Shown here: in pieces, positions 46,691 through 55,533 of the stretch
Numbering within the stretch: the stretch's first letter is position 1
Layout of the letters: each line of letters opens with the position of its first letter
Assembly (NCBI RefSeq): GCF_002531825.1
Contig: NZ_NWSX01000034.1
Location: 1-61,436, forward strand
Reading direction: 5' to 3'
Length of the DNA stretch: 61,436 bases
Origin: Rhizobium sp. J15
Lineage (GTDB): Bacteria > Pseudomonadota > Alphaproteobacteria > Rhizobiales > Rhizobiaceae
Position numbers and translations under genes: made by a program
The notes under the pieces: generated by a model
The model's database searches: none
Seen by the model: the letters and a program-made list of their open reading frames with translations, nothing else
What the model was told of the DNA's origin: nothing

Positions 46691-48394
46691 TTATTCGCCG
46701 CCGCGGTTCTTCAGAGCCGCGCCGAGAATGTCGCCGAGCGAAGCGCCGGAGTCGGACGAACCGAACTGAGCGACGGCTTCCTTCTCTTCCGCAATCTCCA
46801 GAGCCTTGATGGACAGCATGATCTTGCGGTCCTTCTTGGAGAAGTTGGTGACGCGGGCATCGACGACCTGGCCGATCGAGAAGCGCTCAGGACGCTGCTC
46901 GTCGCGGTCGCGGGCGAGGTCGGCGCGACGGATGAAGGAAGTGATGTCCTCGTGGTTGACGAGCTTCACTTCGATGCCGCCGTCGTTGATCGCGATGACT
47001 TCGCACGAAACGACTGCATTCTTGCGCAGGTCGCCGGAAGCAGCAGCTTCACCGACAGAGTCCTTGCCGAGCTGCTTGATGCCGAGCGAGATACGCTCTT
47101 TCTCGACGTCGACGTCGAGAACGACAGCCTTGACGACGTCGCCCTTGTTGTACTCCTCGATGACCTGTTCGCCCGGACGGTTCCAGTCGAGGTCGGAGAG
47201 GTGAACCATGCCGTCGACATCGCCGTCGAGGCCGATGAACAGGCCGAATTCGGTCTTGTTCTTGACTTCGCCTTCGACTTCAGTGCCGGCCGGATGGCTG
47301 CGGGCGAATGCTGCCCACGGGTTTTCCAGCGTCTGCTTGAGGCCGAGCGAAATACGGCGCTTGGACGGATCGACTTCGAGAACGACGACTTCGACTTCCT
47401 GGCTCGTGGACAGGATCTTGCCGGGGTGTACGTTCTTCTTGGTCCAGGACATTTCCGAGATGTGGATCAGGCCTTCGATGCCCGGCTCCAGCTCGACGAA
47501 CGCACCGTAGTCGGTGATGTTCGTGACGGTACCGGAGATCTTCTTGCCTTCCGGATACTTGGCCTGGATGCCATCCCACGGATCGGACTCGAGCTGCTTC
47601 ATGCCGAGCGAGATGCGGTGGGTTTCCTGGTTGATGCGGATGATCTGAACCTTGACCTGCTGGCCGATGTTCAGGATTTCCGACGGATGGTTCACGCGGC
47701 GCCATGCCATGTCGGTGACGTGCAGCAGGCCGTCGATGCCGCCGAGGTCGACGAACGCACCGTAGTCGGTGATGTTCTTGACGACACCGTCGACAACCTG
47801 GCCTTCTTCGAGGTTCTGAACGATTTCAGAACGCTGCTCGGCACGGGATTCTTCGAGAACCGTACGGCGCGAAACCACGATGTTGCCGCGGCGCTTGTCC
47901 ATCTTGAGGATTTCGAAGGGCTGCGGGTTGTGCATCAGCGGGGTAACGTCGCGGATCGGGCGGATATCGACCTGCGAACGCGGCAGGAAGGCGATCGCAC
48001 CGTCGAGGTCGACCGTGAAGCCGCCCTTGACCTGGTTGAAGATCACGCCTTCGACGCGCTCGCCGGCTTCGAACTTGGCTTCGAGCTTGATCCAGCTTTC
48101 TTCGCGGCGAGCCTTCTCGCGCGACAGAACTGCTTCGCCAAGCGCGTTTTCGATGCGCTCGACATAAACTTCGACTTCGTCGCCGACCTTCAGCGAACCG
48201 TCCTTGGCGCGTGCGCCGAATTCCTTCAGCGCGATGCGGCCTTCAACCTTGAGGCCGACGTCGACAACGGCGACGTCCTTCTCGATGCCGGTGACGATGC
48301 CCTTGGTGACATAGCCTTCGGCCAGGTCGTTCTTGGCAAAGGACTCTTCGAGAAGAGCCGCGAAATCCTCGCGGGAGGGGGTAGCTACTGACAT
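46691..48394 (-). CDS. rpsA: 30S ribosomal protein S1
   Basis: A 567-aa protein with six S1 (OB-fold) RNA-binding domains, the normal alphaproteobacterial form. Repeated motifs such as ITDYGAFVDLGGIDGLLHVTD and ITDYGAFVELEPGIEGLIHI mark domains 3 and 4. It recruits mRNA to the 30S subunit. Codon use is strongly biased, as expected for a highly expressed gene, and its third positions differ visibly from its neighbours. It lies downstream of cmk on the same strand, with a gap of 175 bases likely to hold its own promoter. Confidence 0.97.
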   Translation of the reverse strand: MSVATPSREDFAALLEESFAKNDLAEGYVTKGIVTGIEKDVAVVDVGLKVEGRIALKEFGARAKDGSLKVGDEVEVYVERIENALGEAVLSREKARREESWIKLEAKFEAGERVEGVIFNQVKGGFTVDLDGAIAFLPRSQVDIRPIRDVTPLMHNPQPFEILKMDKRRGNIVVSRRTVLEESRAEQRSEIVQNLEEGQVVDGVVKNITDYGAFVDLGGIDGLLHVTDMAWRRVNHPSEILNIGQQVKVQIIRINQETHRISLGMKQLESDPWDGIQAKYPEGKKISGTVTNITDYGAFVELEPGIEGLIHISEMSWTKKNVHPGKILSTSQEVEVVVLEVDPSKRRISLGLKQTLENPWAAFARSHPAGTEVEGEVKNKTEFGLFIGLDGDVDGMVHLSDLDWNRPGEQVIEEYNKGDVVKAVVLDVDVEKERISLGIKQLGKDSVGEAAASGDLRKNAVVSCEVIAINDGGIEVKLVNHEDITSFIRRADLARDRDEQRPERFSIGQVVDARVTNFSKKDRKIMLSIKALEIAEEKEAVAQFGSSDSGASLGDILGAALKNRGGE

Positions 48395-48569
48395 AAAATC
48401 TCCTGCGTGTCCTGAACTGGAGCGGACACGTATGCGCCGGTTGGTTTGCGTTGAACGGGCCTGAACCCAGTCCGCCCTCTCTCACGAAGGCAATCCGGCG
48501 CTTGGACGGAATTTCAGGCTGCTGTCTTAAAAGCGACGCGTGGCTCTTGGCACGCAAAATCGCTTGAAT

Positions 48570-49217
48570 TTAGGCATTTCGGCTCAAGACCGCATCGATG
48601 ATCGATTGAGCGGCTTGAAACGCGGCCTCTATACTCATTTCCGACGTATCAAGCAAGTGCGCATCGACCGCTGGTTTCAAAGGGCTGTCGGCCCGTCCCA
48701 TGTCGCGTTCGTCGCGTCGCCTGACGTCTTCGAAGATCGCATCGAAATCCGCCGTCGCCCCCTTGCCGAGAATCTCGTCGTAGCGGCGTTTCGCGCGCAC
48801 CTCCGGCGATGCCGTCACATAGAGTTTCACCGGCGCATCCGGGCACACCACCGTGCCGATATCGCGCCCGTCGAGCACCGTTCCCGGCGTCCTTGCCGCA
48901 AAACGGCGCTGCGCTTCGACCAGCGCCCGCCGCACCGCCGGCATGACGGCGATCTTCGAGGCGGCTTCGCCGATCTCGTGCTTGGAAAGCATATCGCGAT
49001 CCAGGCCGGCCAATTCAACCTCCCGCGCGATCTTTTCCGCCACCGCCTCGTCGTCAAGCGGCAGGCCGGCATCGAGCAGCGCCTTGGCCGTGGCGCGATA
49101 GGTCAGGCCGGTATCGAGATGATGGAAGCCGTATTGCTCGGCGATGCGGCGCGACAGCGTTCCCTTGCCGGCCGCCGCCGGTCCGTCGATGGCGATAGTG
49201 AAAGTCTTGGGCGTCAT
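48570..49217 (-). CDS. cmk: Cytidylate kinase
   Basis: A 215-aa enzyme that phosphorylates CMP and dCMP with ATP. The P-loop is IDGPAAAGKGTLSRR at residue 9. GTVLDGRDIGTVV holds the CMP-binding Asp and Arg residues. The LID region is RRRDERDMGRADSPLKPA. The start at 49217 (MTPKTF) is supported by AGGAT 8 bases upstream; an in-frame ATG 9 bases earlier is possible. Upstream lies neither aroA nor any other gene in which cmk could be embedded. Confidence 0.95.
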   Translation of the reverse strand: MTPKTFTIAIDGPAAAGKGTLSRRIAEQYGFHHLDTGLTYRATAKALLDAGLPLDDEAVAEKIAREVELAGLDRDMLSKHEIGEAASKIAVMPAVRRALVEAQRRFAARTPGTVLDGRDIGTVVCPDAPVKLYVTASPEVRAKRRYDEILGKGATADFDAIFEDVRRRDERDMGRADSPLKPAVDAHLLDTSEMSIEAAFQAAQSIIDAVLSRNA

Positions 49218-49325
49218 GCGATCCATCCTGGGGAAGCGGGCCGTTTCGGCGGCCGATCTCGGTTTCGAGCATATGCGGACCGATTTTCGCCGGCAATGCA
49301 TATGCTGCCCCGCAAGAGGGCGAAT

Positions 49326-49481
49326 TTACAGGCGGCGGCGGGCCTCGGCGCGGAGATGTGCTTGGCGTAATCCTCTGTAAACGCGTAGCATTCCCTTCGC
49401 TGCCTCGTTCTTTTCGGCGATAATCTTCGCCCGCTTCCGCGGCCGCCGCGGCTGGTTACCATAGACGTTGCGGCCGGTCAT
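49326..49481 (-). CDS. Small basic hypothetical protein (51 aa)
   Basis: An ORF of 52 codons starting ATGACCGGCCGC. The product begins MTGRNVYGNQPRRPRKRA and ends in ARRRL. It is very basic, with about one third Arg plus Lys, and has a helical middle (IIAEKNEAAKGMLRVYRGLR). Its base composition in the three codon positions looks coding, with no other ORF competing. The ribosome site is poor. It lies 108 bases before cmk on the same strand. A nucleic-acid-binding or ribosome-associated role would suit the charge, but no family is recognised. Confidence 0.45.
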   Translation of the reverse strand: MTGRNVYGNQPRRPRKRAKIIAEKNEAAKGMLRVYRGLRQAHLRAEARRRL

Positions 49482-49639
49482 CCGCCGATGCGATAAAAGC
49501 CTGCGACGCCGATGATAAAGTTTGGCTTTGACATGGGAAGCCGCAGCGATTAAGGGGACCGGCTTATAAATTCCGATGGAAAGCCGGCTTGAACGGCATT
49601 TGCCGAATCTTGCATTCGGCCATTCTCACGAGGCTTATA

Positions 49640-50020
49640 GTGGCGAAAGCGGAACTTGGAACCAAGCGTACCGATCCGGAAACCGGCAAGAAATTCTACG
49701 ATCTGAACCGGGATCCGATCGTCTCCCCTTATACCGGCAAGTCCTATCCTCTCTCCTTCTTCGAGGAAACCTCGGCAGCCGCCGACGTTGCCGAGGAAGA
49801 CGAGGTGGCGGAAGTCGATACCGAAAACACCGAAGTCGAACTGGTTTCGCTGGAAGATGCCGATGACGGCGCGGGCGGCGACGATATTCCCGATATGGGC
49901 GACGACGATGTCGAAATCGAAGGCGATGACGACGACACCTTCCTCGAAGCCGACGAAGATGACGATGACGACGACATGAGCGACATCATCGGCGTGACCG
50001 GTGACGAAGACGAAGTCTGA
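49640..50020 (+). CDS. TIGR02300 family (FYDLN acid) protein
   Basis: A 126-aa protein that starts with GTG at 49640 (VAKAELGTKRTDPETGKKFY). The short conserved head contains the FYDLN motif followed by RDPIVSPYTGKSYP. The remaining 85 residues are almost wholly acidic, ending in runs of Asp. This head-plus-acidic-tail structure defines TIGR02300, conserved in alphaproteobacteria with unknown function. The longer ORF from 49589 lacks similarity upstream of the GTG. It precedes tRNA-Ala and ends in a terminator. Confidence 0.9.
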   Translation: MAKAELGTKRTDPETGKKFYDLNRDPIVSPYTGKSYPLSFFEETSAAADVAEEDEVAEVDTENTEVELVSLEDADDGAGGDDIPDMGDDDVEIEGDDDDTFLEADEDDDDDDMSDIIGVTGDEDEV

Positions 50021-50030
50021 CGACCGCTTT

Positions 50031-50069
50031 TCGGCCCGGACGATAAAAAATCTCCCGGGCCGATTTTTT
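50031..50069 (+). terminator. Rho-independent terminator after the TIGR02300 gene
   Basis: A perfect 9-bp stem TCGGCCCGG / CCGGGCCGA with a 15-base A-rich loop is followed by six T residues, 10 bases after the stop codon. Confidence 0.85.
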
Positions 50070-50170
50070 AGGCTTGCCATCTGCGAAAACCGCAAGTAAT
50101 AAGCCGCCACTCCAGAGGAAACGCCCTCCGGAGTATCCCAGGACCGGCCCAAAACCGGACCACCATTGAT

Positions 50171-50246
<76 letters not shown>

Positions 50247-50583
50247 ATTTCCCTTTTATCATGGATTTAGTTTTAGAAACAAGGTGTTGCCGAGGCGCGG
50301 GCGCTGGCTAAGTACCCAAGAAGGTACCCAGCTGCAGCACCCAAATGTTCCCCCTTGCCCGAGATCAAACTTCCAGCGTCACGCCTGCATAACGACTGGG
50401 TCTGCTTCGGCACGAATCTTAGCACTATCGGGAGAGCGGCATTCCAACGGCTGGAACCTGGCGTGAGAGGGGGACTCAATGTGAGCTTAATGCAGCCCAG
50501 CCCCGCCTGTGGACAGAGAAGCATTTAGGTTGAAACCATCAGCCTATACACCCTAAGCTACGGCCTCATTGTGGGGGCTCGGG
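50247..50583. other. Gene-free junction between tRNA-Ala and island
   Basis: I see no supported gene in these 337 bases. A pair of GTACCC words (50311 and 50325 region) and a Pro/Ser-rich ORF on the minus strand without start signal are the only structure. It may be the left end of the island. Confidence 0.5.
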
Positions 50584-52323
50584 ATGCCAGGTTGGAAGGG
50601 GATTTTCGCGGACTTCACAAGTTGGGAAGGGTGGGCTCACTTTAAGCTCGAATACCCTGCTGCTGCCACCCCAAACAACATTTTTGGGCTAGCGGAATAT
50701 TTAGCTGCGCTCGCGATGTTCCTAGTGATTCTCACCACATCAGACTACCGTTATCGGTACCGCTTGTCCTTAACTCGGATAAATCTCCAACGAGCGGGCT
50801 TCTGGGTAACCGCACTTATCGGCGCGTCTTTGCTTCTGGTGGACATCTGGTTTGCTAATGGCCTGCCTGTCCCCAAGCTGTTTTCGAACCAAGCGGACTT
50901 AAAGGCGGCTCTGGGAGCGGCTTTTATGGCGTTGCTTCTTAGAGTGTTTCATGTCGCACTCATTTCCCCACCCGTGTTCAACAGGTGGAACGCTAAACGT
51001 TTCTTTTCCGTTCACTATAGCCTCATCCACGAGGGAAATGCAGAAAAGCTAATTATCGTCGCGGAGGAATTGCGCAGGTCAGCGGGCCGATTAGTCAGCT
51101 CGGCATCCAAGATCGGCAAGACGCCGGATAGCAAGGTTTCCGATGACTCAAAATTTGCTTACAATTTTCTTTTGCTGATAGGCGATATGCGCTTTTGCCG
51201 CTTAGTGGTCGACAAGGTCCCAAGCCTCCCCCTTGTGCTGTTCGATGAATTCCAAAAGCATCCCAGGGCAGATCTTCCGGTATTCCAATTCGCAAGAAAT
51301 ATTGGCCAGCAATTTATCCTCAACCTCTCTTCATCTTACTATCAAGAGGACAGCGGCTACTACAGCGGACTTCTCGGTTATGACCAGCCCGTTACTCGGG
51401 CCGTGTTCGGAAACTACAGGTTCATCGAGCAGTGCGCTGAGAGCGGCGCGTCGCCGCTAGAGGTTGATCTACACGGTGAATTGACTGGAGAGCAGACTCA
51501 GGGGGCCTGCAGGGCCGGCCTGGCGTTCTTGAAGGGGTATCTTGAGGCAACCAAAGGCCGCCGACACAGTCACTCCTATGCGCTTCATAGGCTGCTAGCG
51601 GCACTTGGCCATACTGCGGGCGGGGTGCATGTGCTTGATGGTAAGACCGATTATTATGAGCATCCCTCTTATCATCGCCTCAAGGCGGTGACTGACTTTG
51701 TACACAAGGCAATAAGCCTTATCGATGAACACGCAGACCCACCGGAAAGCATAAAGCCACACGAGCGATGGCATGATGTGTATGACGGCATCGCAGATCT
51801 CATCATCGAAGTTGTGATGGCCGTGTCATCGGTTAAGTCTCCAGATGGGACGGCTTGGGCAATCCAGCATAATGCTGTCTGGGGACAAATATTTGGGTTC
51901 AGCGACAGTCGAGCGAGCCGAGTTATTCGCAAGAAAGTCAGCCGTCTCCTGTACAATGAGATCCGGAGAATGGACGAGTGGCCGAATTTCAAGGGCGCAC
52001 GTGCTCTCGGTTTCTGTCTGTTGGTTTTGGGGCTCTCGCCCATCAATCGGCGTCGAGGTTACCGAAAAGAAGATTCTCCACTTCAAGCACTTGCTGCTCG
52101 GTGGGCGTCCAAGAACTATGTGCGCCTCCTCAGGGACCATCCAGAGGTGGCCGCCGCGTGCCTAATGGGCTGCGTGGCGTATGACAATGTGGGGCACCGT
52201 TTCGTGAAAACCTTTGCCGACCACACACGCAAAGAACCTCAAAAGGAATATCTGAAAGTAGCTCAGCCTCCAAGGAAATCTCCCAAAGCTGCTCGTCGCG
52301 CCCAGCCCCGGCAGATCGGATGA
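50584..52323 (+). CDS. Hypothetical protein with N-terminal membrane helices
   Basis: A 579-aa protein not assigned to any family. Three hydrophobic segments lie in the first 130 residues (AEYLAALAMFLVILTT near 35, FWVTALIGASLLLVDIWF near 73, LGAAFMALLLRVFHVALI near 110). About 440 soluble residues follow, with DEFQKHPRADLPVFQFA and several Arg/Lys-rich helices, and a basic C-terminus. The start is put at ATG 50584, which follows GGGGG; a TTG five codons earlier is also open. It is the first island gene after tRNA-Ala. A membrane-anchored effector or sensor is possible, but there is no direct evidence. Confidence 0.7.
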   Translation: MPGWKGIFADFTSWEGWAHFKLEYPAAATPNNIFGLAEYLAALAMFLVILTTSDYRYRYRLSLTRINLQRAGFWVTALIGASLLLVDIWFANGLPVPKLFSNQADLKAALGAAFMALLLRVFHVALISPPVFNRWNAKRFFSVHYSLIHEGNAEKLIIVAEELRRSAGRLVSSASKIGKTPDSKVSDDSKFAYNFLLLIGDMRFCRLVVDKVPSLPLVLFDEFQKHPRADLPVFQFARNIGQQFILNLSSSYYQEDSGYYSGLLGYDQPVTRAVFGNYRFIEQCAESGASPLEVDLHGELTGEQTQGACRAGLAFLKGYLEATKGRRHSHSYALHRLLAALGHTAGGVHVLDGKTDYYEHPSYHRLKAVTDFVHKAISLIDEHADPPESIKPHERWHDVYDGIADLIIEVVMAVSSVKSPDGTAWAIQHNAVWGQIFGFSDSRASRVIRKKVSRLLYNEIRRMDEWPNFKGARALGFCLLVLGLSPINRRRGYRKEDSPLQALAARWASKNYVRLLRDHPEVAAACLMGCVAYDNVGHRFVKTFADHTRKEPQKEYLKVAQPPRKSPKAARRAQPRQIG

Positions 52324-52372
52324 ACTACGCCCTATTGCTTGGCACCAATTCCGGCTGCGGGTGGTCTAAGCA

Positions 52373-52762
52373 TCACCGATGATCTACGTCGGTACTGCAC
52401 CAATCATTCTTGTGGCGCGGCCTCCAGGTACGAGCAAAGCCCTCGCTGAGGAGCACTGCGCCGACCTCTCGCCCATCGCTCCGATAAATATTCACGAGGG
52501 GACGGTGCATAGGCGTGTTGTCATACCCCTTAATTTCGATCTGCAAGCCGCGCTCCGCCAGCAGCTCCCGAAGCCGCCCTTTGGCTATCAGGGCTAGCTT
52601 TCGCTCTTTAAGACACTTCGCATGACTGCCAATCTCGGGAGTGTCTATCCCCCAAACGTAAGGAATGCCGCCACCAAGGAGCCGCATGAGCTGTCCGTCG
52701 CACCGCACAGTGTCACCATCCACTGCGGTCAACGATGTGCACATCACTACTGCTGCAATCAT
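52373..52762 (-). CDS. Thermonuclease (SNase-like) family protein
   Basis: A 129-aa protein of the staphylococcal nuclease fold. The hydrophobic N-terminus IAAVVMCTSL may be a short signal or anchor. The active-site region is present as AVDGDTVRCDG, IDTPEIG and the C-terminal EGFARTW. The region where the SNase Arg-Glu pair is expected reads LAERGLQIEIKGYDN. It would cleave RNA or DNA with calcium. The start at 52762 is chosen to place the signal-like segment first. It stands alone on the minus strand. Confidence 0.75.
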   Translation of the reverse strand: MIAAVVMCTSLTAVDGDTVRCDGQLMRLLGGGIPYVWGIDTPEIGSHAKCLKERKLALIAKGRLRELLAERGLQIEIKGYDNTPMHRPLVNIYRSDGREVGAVLLSEGFARTWRPRHKNDWCSTDVDHR

Positions 52763-52996
52763 TCGGGCCGTTCCCTTTTGTCGCGAGCTGTGGGGTAGTG
52801 CTCGCAGACACACTGCTGGGTCGGCAGGTTGCGAACCTTTCAATTAGCGTCTGTCCCAGCCGACCAACCGTTTGCCACCCGGCGCCATACGGCTTTCTGC
52901 CGCCAGCCCGGCGCCCGCCAATCGCGATATTGTCAATAAGGCGGACGCGAGCGGCCCTCGTGCATCGCTCGGGCTCCTTAATCGTAAAACGGTCGC

Positions 52997-53317
52997 CTAG
53001 CGCGCGGATTTTTCCTCGTTGTCGCCGTCCGAGCTAGCATGCCAACGCAGTGCGAAGATGCCGGCCACGGCAAGATCGATCACAAACCAACTCGCGCGAT
53101 CGAGATACACTGGGATGAGTGGATTAAACAGTAGGGCCACCATCGAGAGAGTAAGCGACCAGCCGTTGAAGGCGTTCTTCTTCCTGTAGTCCTGCCACGC
53201 CAGGTAGGCGGCACTCGCGGTGATTGCTAATCGTAAAAAGGAATAGTAGCCGTATGGCAAGGGGAACACTGCAACGATCAACAAAGCGATCGGCATTAAA
53301 ATCAGATTGTTTCGCAT
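52997..53317 (-). CDS. Small membrane protein, DUF6804-like
   Basis: A 106-aa protein with about four hydrophobic segments (LILMPIALLIVAVFPL, FLRLAITASAAYLAW, WSLTLSMVALLFNPLIPVYL, WFVIDLAVAGIFALRW). The PYGYYSFLRL and FNPLIPVYLDR stretches are typical of a small inner-membrane family I recall as DUF6804. The ATG at 53317 has CGGAG upstream; longer starts lack one. No function is known. Confidence 0.65.
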   Translation of the reverse strand: MRNNLILMPIALLIVAVFPLPYGYYSFLRLAITASAAYLAWQDYRKKNAFNGWSLTLSMVALLFNPLIPVYLDRASWFVIDLAVAGIFALRWHASSDGDNEEKSAR

Positions 53318-53455
53318 CGAGTCTCCGCTCATCGTTGGCGTGCTAATCTTCGTGTCCAGAGCAGATGGCGCAAGCCCGACTGAAAAGGGTAGAGAAGCGT
53401 CCATATAGGGCGCCTACTTGTCGTGCTCAGGGCCGGCTTGAGGAACCCCTATTGA

Positions 53456-53516
53456 GTTAGGGGTCGTGCACCTCAGAGGCCATCTGCGTGCCAGTGACTC
53501 GTGCCACCCGGCCATC
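53456..53516. repeat. Island hairpin repeat, copy 1 (diverged)
   Basis: GGGGTCGTGCACCTCAGAGG followed by CCATCTGCGTGCCAGTGAC aligns with copies 2 and 3 but has lost part of the GGTCAC/GTGACC dyad. It lies about 140 bases upstream of the small membrane-protein gene. Confidence 0.65.
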
Positions 53517-53545
53517 TCGGCGGGACCGAATGCGGTATGTTTAAG

Positions 53546-53767
53546 CTAATCGTTGATGGTGAGTGGACACAGGTCGATAGCTCGAACCGTGATAGCCTTA
53601 GTTGAGCCCATGCAGTCATAATAACAGATCTTGTTCATCCCGCTGGACTGCTCCCCCGACTTCATGCACATCATGGCGGTCTGAACTTGGGGCGGTGTTG
53701 AGAGCGTCGAAGACTGTTGAGGAAATACCGTAAACAGCGCTAAAGCTGAAATCAGGCCCGAAAGCAT
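53546..53767 (-). CDS. Small exported protein, hypothetical
   Basis: A 73-aa protein with a signal peptide (MLSGLISALALFTVFPQQ). The mature part has four cysteines (AMMCMKSG, ICYYDCMGS, IDLCPL), probably two disulphides. The motif KICYYDCMGSTKAIT followed by DLCPLTI is one I associate with small exported proteins of rhizobial genomes. The ATG at 53767 follows GGGGA. It is the only gene in its part of the island with clear export features apart from the 149-aa protein. Confidence 0.65.
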   Translation of the reverse strand: MLSGLISALALFTVFPQQSSTLSTPPQVQTAMMCMKSGEQSSGMNKICYYDCMGSTKAITVRAIDLCPLTIND

Positions 53768-53860
53768 TTTGAGTCCCCGTTGTTGCTACCCGACGTTAAG
53801 GTAATTCGGTCGGCCGGACAACTAAGCCGCTTAGCGCTGACAATCTCTCCCGGACTAAAT

Positions 53861-53935
53861 TTGGGGTCACGTACATCAGAGGTCACCTACGTGCCGGTGA
53901 CCGTGCGATTCCCCCCCCGAGTACCCCTGGATGGG
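53861..53935. repeat. Island hairpin repeat, copy 2
   Basis: AAATTTGGGGTCACGTACAT leads into AGAGGTCACCTACGTGCCGG and TGACCG, with a C-run after it. The dyad GGTCAC-N10-GTGACC can form a hairpin. It sits about 94 bases upstream of the small exported-protein gene and just after the 221-aa gene. Confidence 0.75.
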
Positions 53936-53971
53936 ACCAGGTAACCTTCTTTTTCGAGCCGCGCGGCGTGG

Positions 53972-54637
53972 CTAAGGAACGACGGCGCTCTGCTCCGACT
54001 GAATGATTCCTTCGACAGAAAGGATTGCTGAAAGATGCCGCAGCGCGAACGTAGGAAGTGGAACCATTGGGGTTTCCATCGAGCCTGAGACGAGCTGCAC
54101 GAGACCAGTGCGCAGCAGCGCGTTGGCATAGGCGTCAGACACGTGTGGTTCTATACCATAGTCAGCATTCAGGATAGTTTTGCATTCCCTCCAAGACAAA
54201 AAGGCGGGATTTTCAGCGTGATCAGGATTGGGAGGCTGATCGTTGAGGCGTTGCATCACGCCAAGCACAATGACTTCCTCACGTCTCAAGCCAGCAAGAA
54301 CGTCCGCCCACCGCAGGAAGTCGTCAGCATATAGCCCTGGCCCCTCTGCGCTCCCTACAATCACCCTCGCAAGAAGCCGCAGGTTGGTCCTTGCTGTTCC
54401 TTCCTCGGCGGCACGCATGTATCTGTAGGTAATCGCAGCCGCCTCGTCGGCATTCTCGAACGTGATGGGGCGGTTTCCGAGCCGGATTTCTTCGAGGAGT
54501 ATATCCCTAGCCTTTTGGGCACGCTTTCGAATAAGTGCTCGCAACACAATGACCCCGGCAGCAGAGACCGTTGAGTCCATGGGAAGGTCGCGGCTGGACA
54601 TGTAATCGCTGATCAGCGCACCAAATAACTCAAGCAT
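53972..54637 (-). CDS. Hypothetical protein
   Basis: A 221-aa soluble, largely helical protein of no family known to me. Notable stretches are LRALIRKRAQKARDILLEEI near 33 (basic helix), ADDFLRWADVLAGLRREEVI near 105, and the C-terminal LPTFALRHLSAILS. The spacing of helices recalls phage or defence accessory proteins, without a real match. The start at 54637 is not well supported by a ribosome site. It lies between hairpin copies 2 and 3. Confidence 0.55.
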   Translation of the reverse strand: MLELFGALISDYMSSRDLPMDSTVSAAGVIVLRALIRKRAQKARDILLEEIRLGNRPITFENADEAAAITYRYMRAAEEGTARTNLRLLARVIVGSAEGPGLYADDFLRWADVLAGLRREEVIVLGVMQRLNDQPPNPDHAENPAFLSWRECKTILNADYGIEPHVSDAYANALLRTGLVQLVSGSMETPMVPLPTFALRHLSAILSVEGIIQSEQSAVVP

Positions 54638-54700
54638 CCGTCCTCATTCTTTCCGTTGCACTGTTCACGGATAGCGCCCTCCTTCGATATTCTCAATGAA

Positions 54701-54765
54701 ATTTAGAGTCACACACCCGAGAGGTCACCTACGTGGCAGTGACCGCGAGTTTCCCCCCGGGGTGG
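54701..54765. repeat. Island hairpin repeat, copy 3
   Basis: AAATTTAGAGTCACACACCC then AGAGGTCACCTACGTGGCAG and TGACCG, with a C-run after it. The central 26 bases match copy 2 at 24 positions. It lies 64 bases upstream of the 221-aa gene. Confidence 0.75.
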
Positions 54766-54831
54766 GGTGAGCGAGGCGGTTTGCGGCTAAATAAGCGGGT
54801 GACACTACTCCATCATTTTCGATGGGGCTCG

Positions 54832-55281
54832 CTACTTCCTGTAGCTCTCAGTGGCGACCGCCTTCGCATTGTAAAAGACGTTTATTTCCTTGGCGCTAGT
54901 CCGCGCAAAGATCTCAATGCAAATCTGCTGCTTTGAGTTTTCTCGAACCCACCATCCGATGTTATACTTTGATGATGGGTCGCCGACTTCGGGAGGACGT
55001 CCCGGAAGTGGTTTGCCGTCATAAAGGAAATCACCGCTGGCATTAACCTCGGTGACATTGCCGCTACCTAGCACCAGCGACCCTCCGTGTTGGGGCGTAA
55101 GGCACTCGGAAGAGCGGCTAGTATTGGTCGACATTTGGCCGCCCGAGGATGCTTTAAGCTCTTTAGAGCCGATGATCTTCGCCGTGACGTAATGCGGTTT
55201 TGGTTTCGTTTTTGCCTCAGCCGCCGGTAGCTGAAAAAGAAAAATTGCCAGTGCTCCCAAACCAAGTATACGTACAATCAT
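54832..55281 (-). CDS. Exported hypothetical protein
   Basis: A 149-aa protein with a clear signal peptide (MIVRILGLGALAIFLFQLPAAEA, cleavage near residue 23). The mature part is beta-rich, with two cysteines (SSECLTP, QQICIEI) and the stretch KYNIGWWVRENS. AAGGAGG precedes the ATG at 55281. Function unknown; probably periplasmic. Confidence 0.65.
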   Translation of the reverse strand: MIVRILGLGALAIFLFQLPAAEAKTKPKPHYVTAKIIGSKELKASSGGQMSTNTSRSSECLTPQHGGSLVLGSGNVTEVNASGDFLYDGKPLPGRPPEVGDPSSKYNIGWWVRENSKQQICIEIFARTSAKEINVFYNAKAVATESYRK

Positions 55282-55402
55282 TGCTGTCCTCCTTCTCTAT
55301 TGCAGCTTGTGCAGCCTTATTATTTTCCCTCGCTGATGGCTTCGCAAGTATTAGATGAATCCATTTTGGGCTAATCAACTTAATATGGTTCCCGCGCTAT
55401 TT

Positions 55403-55518
55403 GTCTCACAGGGGCAAGCCCTTGTGAGTCTGTCGCGAAGTCGCCTCAAGAGTCTCACATAAATACCATTGACATTTTGAGACTTTATGTATCTCATAGT
55501 CGTAAATTCATGTGAGAC
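55403..55518 (+). promoter_or_regulatory. Array of GTCTCACA words; candidate recombinase res site/promoter
   Basis: Upstream of the recombinase gene lie GTCTCACA (55403) facing TGTGAGTC (55423), then GTCTCACAT (55452-55460), TGAGAC (55478), ATCTCATA (55491) and ATGTGAGAC (55510-55518). The outer pair 55452/55510 is a perfect 9-bp inverted repeat. Dyads of this kind in front of resolvase genes are where the enzyme binds for recombination and self-repression. Confidence 0.5.
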
Positions 55519-55533
55519 CATGAGGAAGACGCC

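Noticed and set aside
50273..50524. 83-codon frame next to tRNA-Ala, considered as an integrase remnant
   Set aside because: No catalytic motif of tyrosine or serine recombinases can be read in any frame.
53456..54765. The three hairpin repeats as integron attC sites
   Set aside because: They lack the GTTRRRY core and RYYYAAC ends of attC, and no integron integrase is visible.
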